Shown here in pieces: positions 1 through 6,101 of a stretch of DNA of 7,490 nucleotides; the stretch's first letter is position 1; the number at the start of each line of letters is the position of its first letter. The notes under the pieces are model-generated. The model made no database searches. It worked only from the letters and a program-made list of their open reading frames with translations, and had not been told where the DNA came from. The stretch spans positions 1 through 7,490 of the forward strand of contig JAUXIQ010000087.1 of NCBI GenBank assembly GCA_030620925.1, written 5' to 3'. Both the position numbers and the translations under genes were made by a program. Source of the DNA: JAUXIQ01 sp030620925 [NCBI: Nitrospinota bacterium]. Its GTDB lineage: Bacteria > JAUXIQ01.

Positions 1-41
1 CATCGTAATAAACTGAAGATTTCCCATGAGGAGGGGACAAA

Positions 42-1103
42 ATGAGCGGAAAAGATTCTTACGGCGTTCTAATGAAGAATTTAGGTTTCCCAGAGTCGGG
101 CACGCTCAGGGCGCTGCTCGAATATCTCATCTCGCCGCGGCAAGCGGGCCTGGCGGCGGCCATGCCCGGGCACCCGGATGATCTGGCGGAAAAGCTGGGT
201 ATGGACAAGGCGGCGGCTATGAGCGACATCCATGACATGTACCGCAGAGGGATAATATTCCCCAAAAACAGGTATACCATGGAGAAGTGCCGCTTCGCCA
301 AGACGGCCGGTGAATTTCACGACGCCATAGGTTCACGCCTCACCAACGACCCTGAGGCGGAACCCATGCTCTATAAGCTGATCTGGGATTTCCGGCGTTC
401 CGACATGGACAAGGATATGGCCGAAAGGTCCGCTAAGTATGAGGCCCCTATAATTCGCGTGGTGCCCCCCTACATACTGGTCAAGGACCATCCCGAGCTG
501 CTCCCCAGCGAAAACCTGAAAGAGCTCATATCGGCCCAGAGCTTGATCGCCGAGGCTGGATGCACCTGTAGGAAGACTAAACGGGCCCTGAAAGACCCCT
601 GCACATGCACCTCCGACGGAGACTGCATCGTCTTCGGCCGCGCCGCGGAAAACTGCATCACGCGGGGTACGGCGAAGGAGATAACCCAGGAAGAGGCCAT
701 GGATTTCTTCATCAAGATGGAAGAGAACGGAGTCATCCACAACTGGCTGAACTATGCGGGCACGGAGCTTTACATAATGTGCAACTGCTGTCCCTGCTGC
801 TGCATCGCCATTCATCCGCTGCGGGAGCATGGTGTGGACTATCACAAATGGTGGACGCCCAGCCGATGGGAGGCAAAGGTAGACGCTGAACTGTGCGCCA
901 GTTGTGAGCAGTGTGTAGACTACTGCGGCTTCGAAGCCATAGAGATGCAGGAGGTTGAAGGGGAAGATAAGGCCGTTGTGCTGCCGGAAAAATGTATGGG
1001 ATGCGGCGCCTGCGTCATACGCTGCCCCAATGATTCCATAAATTTCGACCTGGTGCGGCCGCCGGAGCATATCCCGGAAAAGCTTGTCGCTACCTTCCAT
1101 TAA
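42..1103 (+). CDS. Cysteine-rich iron-sulfur protein with winged-helix-like N-terminus and C-terminal 2x[4Fe-4S] ferredoxin domain
   Basis: A 353-aa cytoplasmic protein with no signal peptide or membrane segment. Residues about 20-80 look like a winged helix (PDDLAEKLGMDKAAAMSDIH, then RRGIIFPKNRY). The middle holds clustered cysteines: C174, C176, C187, C189, C195, C205, then CNCCPCCC at 247-254. The C-terminus carries two classical cluster motifs, C285-x2-C288-x2-C291-x3-C295 and C318-x2-C321-x2-C324-x3-C328-P, typical of 2[4Fe-4S] ferredoxins. There are 21 cysteines in all. The start is supported by GAGGAGGGG about 6 nt upstream of the ATG. The C-terminal domain makes an electron-transfer role very likely; the middle cysteines may hold a further cluster or metal. 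Four acyl-CoA dehydrogenase genes begin 49 bp downstream, so a role in handling electrons from acyl-CoA oxidation is an inference from context. A sensory or regulatory role, using the winged helix and a redox-sensitive cluster, is the main alternative. No specific gene name can be assigned. Confidence 0.85.
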   Translation: MSGKDSYGVLMKNLGFPESGTLRALLEYLISPRQAGLAAAMPGHPDDLAEKLGMDKAAAMSDIHDMYRRGIIFPKNRYTMEKCRFAKTAGEFHDAIGSRLTNDPEAEPMLYKLIWDFRRSDMDKDMAERSAKYEAPIIRVVPPYILVKDHPELLPSENLKELISAQSLIAEAGCTCRKTKRALKDPCTCTSDGDCIVFGRAAENCITRGTAKEITQEEAMDFFIKMEENGVIHNWLNYAGTELYIMCNCCPCCCIAIHPLREHGVDYHKWWTPSRWEAKVDAELCASCEQCVDYCGFEAIEMQEVEGEDKAVVLPEKCMGCGACVIRCPNDSINFDLVRPPEHIPEKLVATFH

Positions 1104-1132
1104 AGACGGGCACCGCCCCTGGACCGACAATC

Positions 1133-1139
1133 GGAGGAG
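1133..1139 (+). promoter_or_regulatory. Ribosome binding site deciding the start of the first acyl-CoA dehydrogenase
   Basis: GGAGGAG lies 13 nt before the ATG at 1153, with a second purine run (AAAGG) closer in. The frame is open back to a TTG at 1084, which would overlap the Fe-S gene. The ATG at 1153 is preferred because it gives the same MP-x-x-IF-x-EQH N-terminus and the same 386-aa length as the two downstream paralogs. Confidence 0.7.
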
Positions 1140-1152
1140 AAAGGACAGACGT

Positions 1153-2313
1153 ATGCCCATTCAGATTTTCGATGAACAACATAACCTGTTCAGGAACTCG
1201 CTGCGCCGTTTCTGCGAAAATGAGATCGCGCCCTATGCCGAGGAGTGGCGCAAGCAGGGGGAGGTTCCCAGGGAGATATGGCGCAAGCTCGGTGATCAGG
1301 GCTTCATCGGCTACTGGGTAGACGAGGAATACGGCGGCGCCGGACTCGATTTTTCCTATTCAGTTATCATGGCCGAGGAGCTCACACGGGCCGGTTCGAC
1401 GGGCTTCAATGCAGGGTTCAGCGTCCACAACGATATCGTTATGCCCTATATTGGTATGTTGGGCAGCCACGAGCAGAAGCTGAAATGGCTCCCCAAGTGC
1501 TGCACGGGAGAATATGTAATCGCCATCGGCATGACCGAACCCGGTTCAGGCTCCGACCTGGCGGCGTTGAAGACCACCGCCGTTCGCGACGGCGACGACT
1601 ACGTGCTTAACGGTCAGAAGACCTTCATCACCAACGGCTACAACTGCGACCTCATCGTGGTGGCCTGCAAGACAGACCCCAAGGCCGACCCGCCTTACAA
1701 GGGCGTCTCTCTAATCGTTGTTGAGAACGGCACACCGGGCTTCATCAAGAACCGCAAGCTGGATAAGATAGGCCTGCACGATTCGGATACCGCGGAGCTG
1801 TTTTTCGATGACTGCCGCGTGCCGGCGGAAAACCTGCTGGGAAGGGAAGGGGACGGGTTCATCCCCATGATGAAGAACCTCCAGCAGGAGCGCCTCATCT
1901 CCGCCGTGGGTTCCATAGTGGGAGCGGAGGGCATGCTGGAAATCACGATCGAATACACCAAGACACGCACCGCCTTCGGCCGTCCTATATGCTCCTTCCA
2001 GCACAACACTTTCAAGATAGTGGAGATGGCCACCGAGATAGAGATGGCCAAGACTTTCACCTACGCGCTGGTGGAGGAGCACCTGGCAGGCGTGGATATC
2101 ACCCGGAAGGTCTCGATGTGCAAATGGTATAACGCCGAGCTGGCCAATCGCGTGGCCTACCACTGCGTCCAGCTCCACGGCGGCTACGGCTACATGGAGG
2201 AATACCAGATCGCCCGCGCCTACCAGGACGCCCGCGCTGGGACCATCGCCGCCGGTTCTACTGAGATCATGAAACGGATTATAGGCAGTATGATGGGATT
2301 GGGAGAAGATTAA
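1153..2313 (+). CDS. Acyl-CoA dehydrogenase, long-chain/isovaleryl-like, paralog 1 of 3
   Basis: A 386-aa FAD flavoenzyme expected to oxidise an acyl-CoA to the 2-enoyl-CoA and pass electrons to ETF. The family's usual three parts are visible: N-terminal helical domain (1-120), beta domain (about 121-235) and C-terminal helical domain (236-386). The first family signature is GMTEPGSGSD at 126-135; the FAD-contacting stretch is KTFITNG at 156-162; the second signature begins QLHGGYGYMEEY at 340. The TRTAFGRPI segment (271-279) holds the Arg expected to contact FAD. The C-terminal position that carries the catalytic Glu in short- and medium-chain enzymes (the E of YEGT) is A367 here, in IAAGSTEIM. 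A Glu in QQERL (E246) matches the base position of long-chain and isovaleryl enzymes. It is about 78% identical by hand count to the next gene, without gaps. It follows the Fe-S gene by 49 bp. The substrate cannot be read from the sequence. Confidence 0.93.
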   Translation: MPIQIFDEQHNLFRNSLRRFCENEIAPYAEEWRKQGEVPREIWRKLGDQGFIGYWVDEEYGGAGLDFSYSVIMAEELTRAGSTGFNAGFSVHNDIVMPYIGMLGSHEQKLKWLPKCCTGEYVIAIGMTEPGSGSDLAALKTTAVRDGDDYVLNGQKTFITNGYNCDLIVVACKTDPKADPPYKGVSLIVVENGTPGFIKNRKLDKIGLHDSDTAELFFDDCRVPAENLLGREGDGFIPMMKNLQQERLISAVGSIVGAEGMLEITIEYTKTRTAFGRPICSFQHNTFKIVEMATEIEMAKTFTYALVEEHLAGVDITRKVSMCKWYNAELANRVAYHCVQLHGGYGYMEEYQIARAYQDARAGTIAAGSTEIMKRIIGSMMGLGED

Positions 2314-2330
2314 CAGAAGGGAATCGCCGA

Positions 2331-3491
2331 ATGCCAACCAATATCTTCGATGAACAACACGAGCTGTTCAGGAACACGGTACGCCGCTTCTGCGAGAATG
2401 AAATAGCGCCCCACGTCGAGGAATGGCGCAACAATGGAGAAGTTCCGCGGGAAATATGGCGCAGAATGGGCGAGCAGGGGTTTATCGGTTTCTGGGCGGA
2501 TGAAGAGTATGGTGGTGCGGGGTTGGATTTCGCCTATTCCGTAATCATGATAGAAGAGCTTTGCCGGGTCAGCGCTTCCGGCCTGAACAGCAAATACACC
2601 GTGCATAACGATATAGCCCTGCCCTACATCAACATGCTGGGCACGGCTGAACAGAAATCGAAATGGATGCCGAAATGCTGCAACGGAGAGCATATCGTAG
2701 CCATCGGTATGACCGAGCCGGGAGCAGGCTCAGACCTTGCGGCCATAAAGACCACCGCTGTTCGCGACGGCGACGATTACGTCATCAACGGCCAGAAGAC
2801 GTTCATCACCAACGGTCACACCTGCGACCTGCTGGTGCTGGCATGCAAGACCGACACCAAAGCCGTCCCCGCTTACAAAGGCGTCTCCCTCATCGTGATT
2901 GAGGACGGCACGCCCGGTTTCGTTAAGAACCGCAAGCTGCAAAAGATAGGCCTGCACGATTCGGATACCGCCGAACTCTTCTTCGAGGACTGCCGTGTGC
3001 CCGTTTCCAACCTGCTGGGAGAAGAAGGGGACGGATTTAAGCCCATGATGAGGAACTTGCAGCAGGAACGCCTCGTGGCCTGCGTGGGCGGCATAGTTAC
3101 CGCGGAACACCTCCTTGATATCACCGTCGAATACACCAAGACGCGCACCGCCTTCGGCCGCCCCATCTGCTCCTTCCAGCATAACACCTTCAAGATAGTC
3201 GAAATGGCTACTGAAATAGAGATGGCCAAGACTTTCACCTACTCCCTGATTGAAGACTACCTCTCGGGGATGGATATCACCACAAAAGTGTCCATGGCCA
3301 AGTGGTACAACTCAGAGCTGCTCAACAGGATCGCTTACCACTGCGTACAGCTCCACGGCGGCTACGGGTATATGGAGGAGTATGAGATCGGCCGTGCTTA
3401 CCAGGATGTCCGCATGAGGACCATCGCCGCTGGTTCCACCGAAATAATGAAGCGCATCATAGGAAAGAGGATGGGCCTGGGAGAAGATTGA
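2331..3491 (+). CDS. Acyl-CoA dehydrogenase, long-chain/isovaleryl-like, paralog 2 of 3
   Basis: Again exactly 386 aa and collinear with the paralog upstream, only 17 bp after its stop, with AAGGGA 8 nt before the ATG; translation of the two is probably coupled. The first signature is GMTEPGAGSD (126-135), the FAD segment KTFITNG (156-162) and the second signature QLHGGYGYMEEY (340-351). The presumed catalytic base is E246 in NLQQERL; the alternative C-terminal Glu position is A367. It differs from paralog 1 mainly at residues 81-90 (SASGLNSKYT here) and around 249-262 (VACVGGIVTAEH), stretches that in family structures lie near the acyl chain. This suggests a related but different acyl-CoA substrate. 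By hand count it is about 78% identical to paralog 1 and about 77% to paralog 3. Its 3' flank contains a spacer sequence that recurs after paralog 3. Confidence 0.93.
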   Translation: MPTNIFDEQHELFRNTVRRFCENEIAPHVEEWRNNGEVPREIWRRMGEQGFIGFWADEEYGGAGLDFAYSVIMIEELCRVSASGLNSKYTVHNDIALPYINMLGTAEQKSKWMPKCCNGEHIVAIGMTEPGAGSDLAAIKTTAVRDGDDYVINGQKTFITNGHTCDLLVLACKTDTKAVPAYKGVSLIVIEDGTPGFVKNRKLQKIGLHDSDTAELFFEDCRVPVSNLLGEEGDGFKPMMRNLQQERLVACVGGIVTAEHLLDITVEYTKTRTAFGRPICSFQHNTFKIVEMATEIEMAKTFTYSLIEDYLSGMDITTKVSMAKWYNSELLNRIAYHCVQLHGGYGYMEEYEIGRAYQDVRMRTIAAGSTEIMKRIIGKRMGLGED

Positions 3492-3551
3492 TAGAGAGCA
3501 GCGCCGGACGGGGTGGGGGAGATCCTGAGTCGAGGGATTAAACCCGCACCT
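3489..3551 (+). repeat. Duplicated spacer, copy 1 (after paralog 2)
   Basis: It starts at the stop codon of the preceding gene. It shares the blocks TGATA-x-AGAGCAG, CGGGGTG-x-GGG and GGATTAAACCCGC-x-CCT, in the same order and at nearly the same spacing, with the spacer at 4742-4805. Roughly seven in ten positions match by eye. No gene is visible in it. Confidence 0.75.
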
Positions 3552-3583
3552 GCTACATCAACTAAGACGAAAGGATCGACGAT

Positions 3584-4744
3584 ATGCCCATCAACATATT
3601 CAACGAGCAGCACGACCTGTTCCGAAACTCAGTCAGACGGTTCTGCGAAAACGAAGTGGCCCCCTACGCCCTCGAATGGCGCGAAAAGGAGAACATTCCC
3701 CGTGATGTCTGGCGCAAAATGGGCGACCAGGGGTTTATCGGGTTCTGGCTGGACGAAGAGCATGGCGGCGCAGGGCTGGATTTCTCTTATTCGGTGATAA
3801 TGGTGGAGGAGCTTTGCCGGTCGGGCTCCTGGGGGCTGAACACCGGCTACAGTGTGCATAACGACATTGCCATGCCCTACATAGACATGCTGGGCACTCC
3901 CGAGCAGAAGGCGCGGTGGCTGCCTAAATGCTGCACCGGCGAATATTTAACCTGCATCGGAATGAGCGAGCCGGGCGCAGGCTCCGACCTGGCGGCCATA
4001 AAGACCAGCGCCGTGCGAGACGGCGACGACTACGTGATAAACGGGCAGAAAACTTTTATCACCAACGGTCACAATTGCGACCTCATCGTGCTGGCCTGCA
4101 AGACCGACCCCAAGGCCGATCCTCCTTACAAGGGAGTTTCCCTCATTGTCGTCGAAGACGGCACACCGGGTTTCATCAAGAACCGCAAGCTGGAGAAGGT
4201 GGGTCTGCACGATTCGGATACCGCCGAACTCTTCTTCGATGATTGCCGCGTTCCGGCGGCGAATCTGCTGGGTAAGGAAGGGGACGGGTTTAAACCCATG
4301 ATGACGAACCTGCAGCAGGAGCGCCTGATAGTCGTGGTGGCCTACATAGCGCTATTGGACAGGATGCTGGAGATCACCGTGGACTATACAAAGACGCGCA
4401 CCGCTTTCGGCCGCCCCATCTGCTCCTTCCAGCACAATACCTTCAAAATAGTGGAGATGGCCACCGAGATCGAGATGGGCAGGACGTTCACCTATTCCCT
4501 GCTGGAAGATTATCTCTCCGGCGAAGACATCACCAGGAAGGTCTCCATGGCCAAATGGTATTTATCCGAGCTGACCAACCGGGTGGCTTACGACTGCGTC
4601 CAGCTCCACGGCGGTTACGGATACATGGAAGAATATGAGATTGCCCGTCTGTTCCTCGACGCCCGCGTCAACACTTTAGGCGGTGGAAGCACGGAGATCA
4701 TGAAACGCATCGTAGGGAAGATGATGGGCCTTGGCGAGGATTGA
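3584..4744 (+). CDS. Acyl-CoA dehydrogenase, long-chain/isovaleryl-like, paralog 3 of 3
   Basis: The third 386-aa copy, aligning without gaps to the two before it and about 77% identical to paralog 2 by hand count. The RBS is AAAGGA, 8 nt before the ATG. The first signature is GMSEPGAGSD (126-135; Ser replaces the Thr of its siblings), followed by KTFITNG (156-162) and QLHGGYGYMEEY (340-351). The likely base E246 in QQERL is kept. The C-terminal position is G367 in LGGGSTEIM, which recalls the GGTNEIMK of mammalian long-chain acyl-CoA dehydrogenase. It is the most divergent of the three at the presumed acyl pocket: residues 249-260 read IVVVAYIALLDR against ISAVGSIVGAEG in paralog 1. Residues 356-367 also differ. 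It is likely the same reaction on a different acyl chain. The 92-bp gap before it contains the duplicated spacer. Confidence 0.93.
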   Translation: MPINIFNEQHDLFRNSVRRFCENEVAPYALEWREKENIPRDVWRKMGDQGFIGFWLDEEHGGAGLDFSYSVIMVEELCRSGSWGLNTGYSVHNDIAMPYIDMLGTPEQKARWLPKCCTGEYLTCIGMSEPGAGSDLAAIKTSAVRDGDDYVINGQKTFITNGHNCDLIVLACKTDPKADPPYKGVSLIVVEDGTPGFIKNRKLEKVGLHDSDTAELFFDDCRVPAANLLGKEGDGFKPMMTNLQQERLIVVVAYIALLDRMLEITVDYTKTRTAFGRPICSFQHNTFKIVEMATEIEMGRTFTYSLLEDYLSGEDITRKVSMAKWYLSELTNRVAYDCVQLHGGYGYMEEYEIARLFLDARVNTLGGGSTEIMKRIVGKMMGLGED

Positions 4745-4805
4745 TATAGAGCAGAACAAAATCGGGGTGAGGGCGGTCCCGCGCCACAGGATTAAACCCG
4801 CCCCT
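4742..4805 (+). repeat. Duplicated spacer, copy 2 (after paralog 3)
   Basis: The counterpart of 3489-3551, beginning at the stop codon of paralog 3 and ending in AAACCCGCCCCT. That last 12-mer is the exact reverse complement of AGGGGCGGGTTT at 7168-7179 in the downstream repeat cluster. This links the spacer to the same family of intergenic repeats. Confidence 0.75.
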
Positions 4806-4841
4806 ATTAACTGTTTGACGTAGTACACAAAGGGGAGATAG

Positions 4842-5999
4842 ATGATAGATTTCAGCTTCACGCCTGAACAGGAGCTTTTTCGTAGAACAATCAGGGAGTT
4901 CGTCCAGCGTGAGATTCGACCCATGTCTCCAGAGTGGGATAAGAACCACGAGTATCCCAGGGAGGTGTTTAAGAAGATGGGGGAACTGGGTCTCCCCGGG
5001 GTGCACGTTCCTACCCAATACGGCGGCTCGGGGATGGACAGGGTCACCAGCGGCATAGCGGCGGAAGAGGTGGCGCGGGGCGATTTGAGCTGCGGTTACT
5101 CGGTCATGCTGGGGGGGCTCCTGGGGGACCTCATAGACGAATACGCTGTGGACAGGTTGAAGCAGGAATGGCTGCCCAGGATAGCCGGCGGTGAATCGGT
5201 GGTGGCCCTTGGGCTCACGGAGCCCTCGGCAGGCTCGGATGCAGCGTCCATCAAGCTGAAAGCCGTGCGGGACGGCGATGAATACGTCCTCGACGGCGAA
5301 AAGACCTCCATCTCCATGTGTTCCGTCGCAGACGCCATCGTCCTTTTCGCCCGCACCGGCGCCGAGGAGGAGAAACATCGGGGTGTGAGTACCTTCCTGG
5401 TCCCGTTAGACCTCCCGGGCATCACCACCACCCAGTTCAACGACATGGGCCATCACGCCGTAGGGCGGGGGTCGGTCTTCTTCGATAGCGTGCGCATACC
5501 CGCGGACCATCTGATGAGTTCCGAAGGGACGGGGTTCATCCAGGTGATGATCGGTTTCGATTACACCAGGGCCATCATCGGTCTCATGTGCCTGGGTTCG
5601 GCTGCCGCTTCGGTGGAGGATACCATCAACTACGTGAAGGAGCGCGAGGCTTTCGGGAGGCCCATAGCCCGCTTCGAGGGGGTCTCCTTTCCCATTGCGG
5701 AGGCGCTGACCAGGATAGACGCCGCCCGCTGGCAGTGCTACCGTACCCTGTGGCTCAAAGATAATGAGCTGCCGCATACCGCCGAGGCGGCCATGTGCAA
5801 ATGGTGGGCGCCCAGGATTTCGGTGGAGATCATCCACGAGATGCTGCTCCTGCACGGCCACTACGGCTACACCGACGAATTTCCACTGGAGCAGCGGCTG
5901 CGCGACGTGATAGGTCTGGAAATAGGGGACGGCACGGCGCAGATACAGAAGATAGTCATCGCCCGCGAGCTCATAGGCAAGGAATACAAACCTTACTGA
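4842..5999 (+). CDS. Acyl-CoA dehydrogenase of a different subfamily, possibly cyclohexanecarboxyl-CoA dehydrogenase-like
   Basis: A 385-aa acyl-CoA dehydrogenase with a strong RBS (AAGGGGAG) before ATG 4842. It is only distantly related to the three upstream copies. The first signature is GLTEPSAGSD (124-133) and the flavin-contacting Arg segment is EREAFGRPI (267-275). Several family positions are unusual. The K-x-W/F-I-T-N stretch is KTSISMC (154-160). The GG of the second signature is HGHYGY (338-343). The base position at the C-terminus is D363 in IGDGTAQIQ instead of Glu, and the alternative QERL Glu is absent (FDYTRAII at 239-246). As I remember them, enzymes acting on cyclohexanecarboxyl-CoA share a KTSIS stretch, a GDGT motif and an Asp base. 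This suggests an alicyclic or otherwise hindered acyl-CoA as substrate, but it is not verified. The family assignment is firm; the substrate is a guess. The gap to the previous gene is 97 bp. Confidence 0.9.
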   Translation: MIDFSFTPEQELFRRTIREFVQREIRPMSPEWDKNHEYPREVFKKMGELGLPGVHVPTQYGGSGMDRVTSGIAAEEVARGDLSCGYSVMLGGLLGDLIDEYAVDRLKQEWLPRIAGGESVVALGLTEPSAGSDAASIKLKAVRDGDEYVLDGEKTSISMCSVADAIVLFARTGAEEEKHRGVSTFLVPLDLPGITTTQFNDMGHHAVGRGSVFFDSVRIPADHLMSSEGTGFIQVMIGFDYTRAIIGLMCLGSAAASVEDTINYVKEREAFGRPIARFEGVSFPIAEALTRIDAARWQCYRTLWLKDNELPHTAEAAMCKWWAPRISVEIIHEMLLLHGHYGYTDEFPLEQRLRDVIGLEIGDGTAQIQKIVIARELIGKEYKPY

Positions 6000-6084
6000 A
6001 CCGAATAAATATTAGTGTCGGGGAGACGGATTTTTCGGAACCCGGGGGAGGGATAATCTCCGCATAATTAACCACGAATGGTGC

Positions 6085-6096
6085 AAAGGGGGGGAA
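6085..6096 (+). promoter_or_regulatory. Ribosome binding site deciding the amidohydrolase start
   Basis: AAAGGGGGGGAA ends 5 nt before the ATG at 6102. An in-frame ATG at 6078 would put this purine run inside the coding region and add eight residues (MVQRGGTT). Starting at 6102 gives MIIDVHYH, the usual very short lead-in to the HxH metal motif of this family. Confidence 0.75.
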
Positions 6097-6101
6097 CAAC
6101 T

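Noticed and set aside
1-45. Open frame from the window edge ending in TGA at 43-45, overlapping the ATG of the Fe-S gene as ATGA
   Set aside because: Only 14 codons (tail HEEGTK) are visible, too few to tell an upstream gene end from chance; the overlap geometry is suggestive only.
1084-1152. N-terminal extension of the first acyl-CoA dehydrogenase from a TTG at 1084
   Set aside because: It would overlap the Fe-S gene, lacks a good ribosome binding site, and adds a Lys/Arg-rich tail absent from both paralogs.
333-1160. Long open frame on the minus strand opposite the Fe-S gene (about 275 codons)
   Set aside because: It is the shadow of a GC-rich coding region; the + strand frame has clear ferredoxin motifs and this one has no recognisable domain.
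4814-4840. TTGACG before the fourth dehydrogenase as a possible -35 box
   Set aside because: A -10 box at normal spacing would fall on the ribosome binding site and start codon, leaving no room for a leader.
4698-5378. Long minus-strand frame opposite paralog 3 and the fourth dehydrogenase
   Set aside because: It crosses two well-supported genes and their spacer in antisense, and its product has no family features.
6029-6068. GATAAT at 6052-6057 as a possible -10 box of an amidohydrolase promoter
   Set aside because: The sequence 17 nt upstream (GATTTT) is a poor -35 match, so it cannot be separated from chance.
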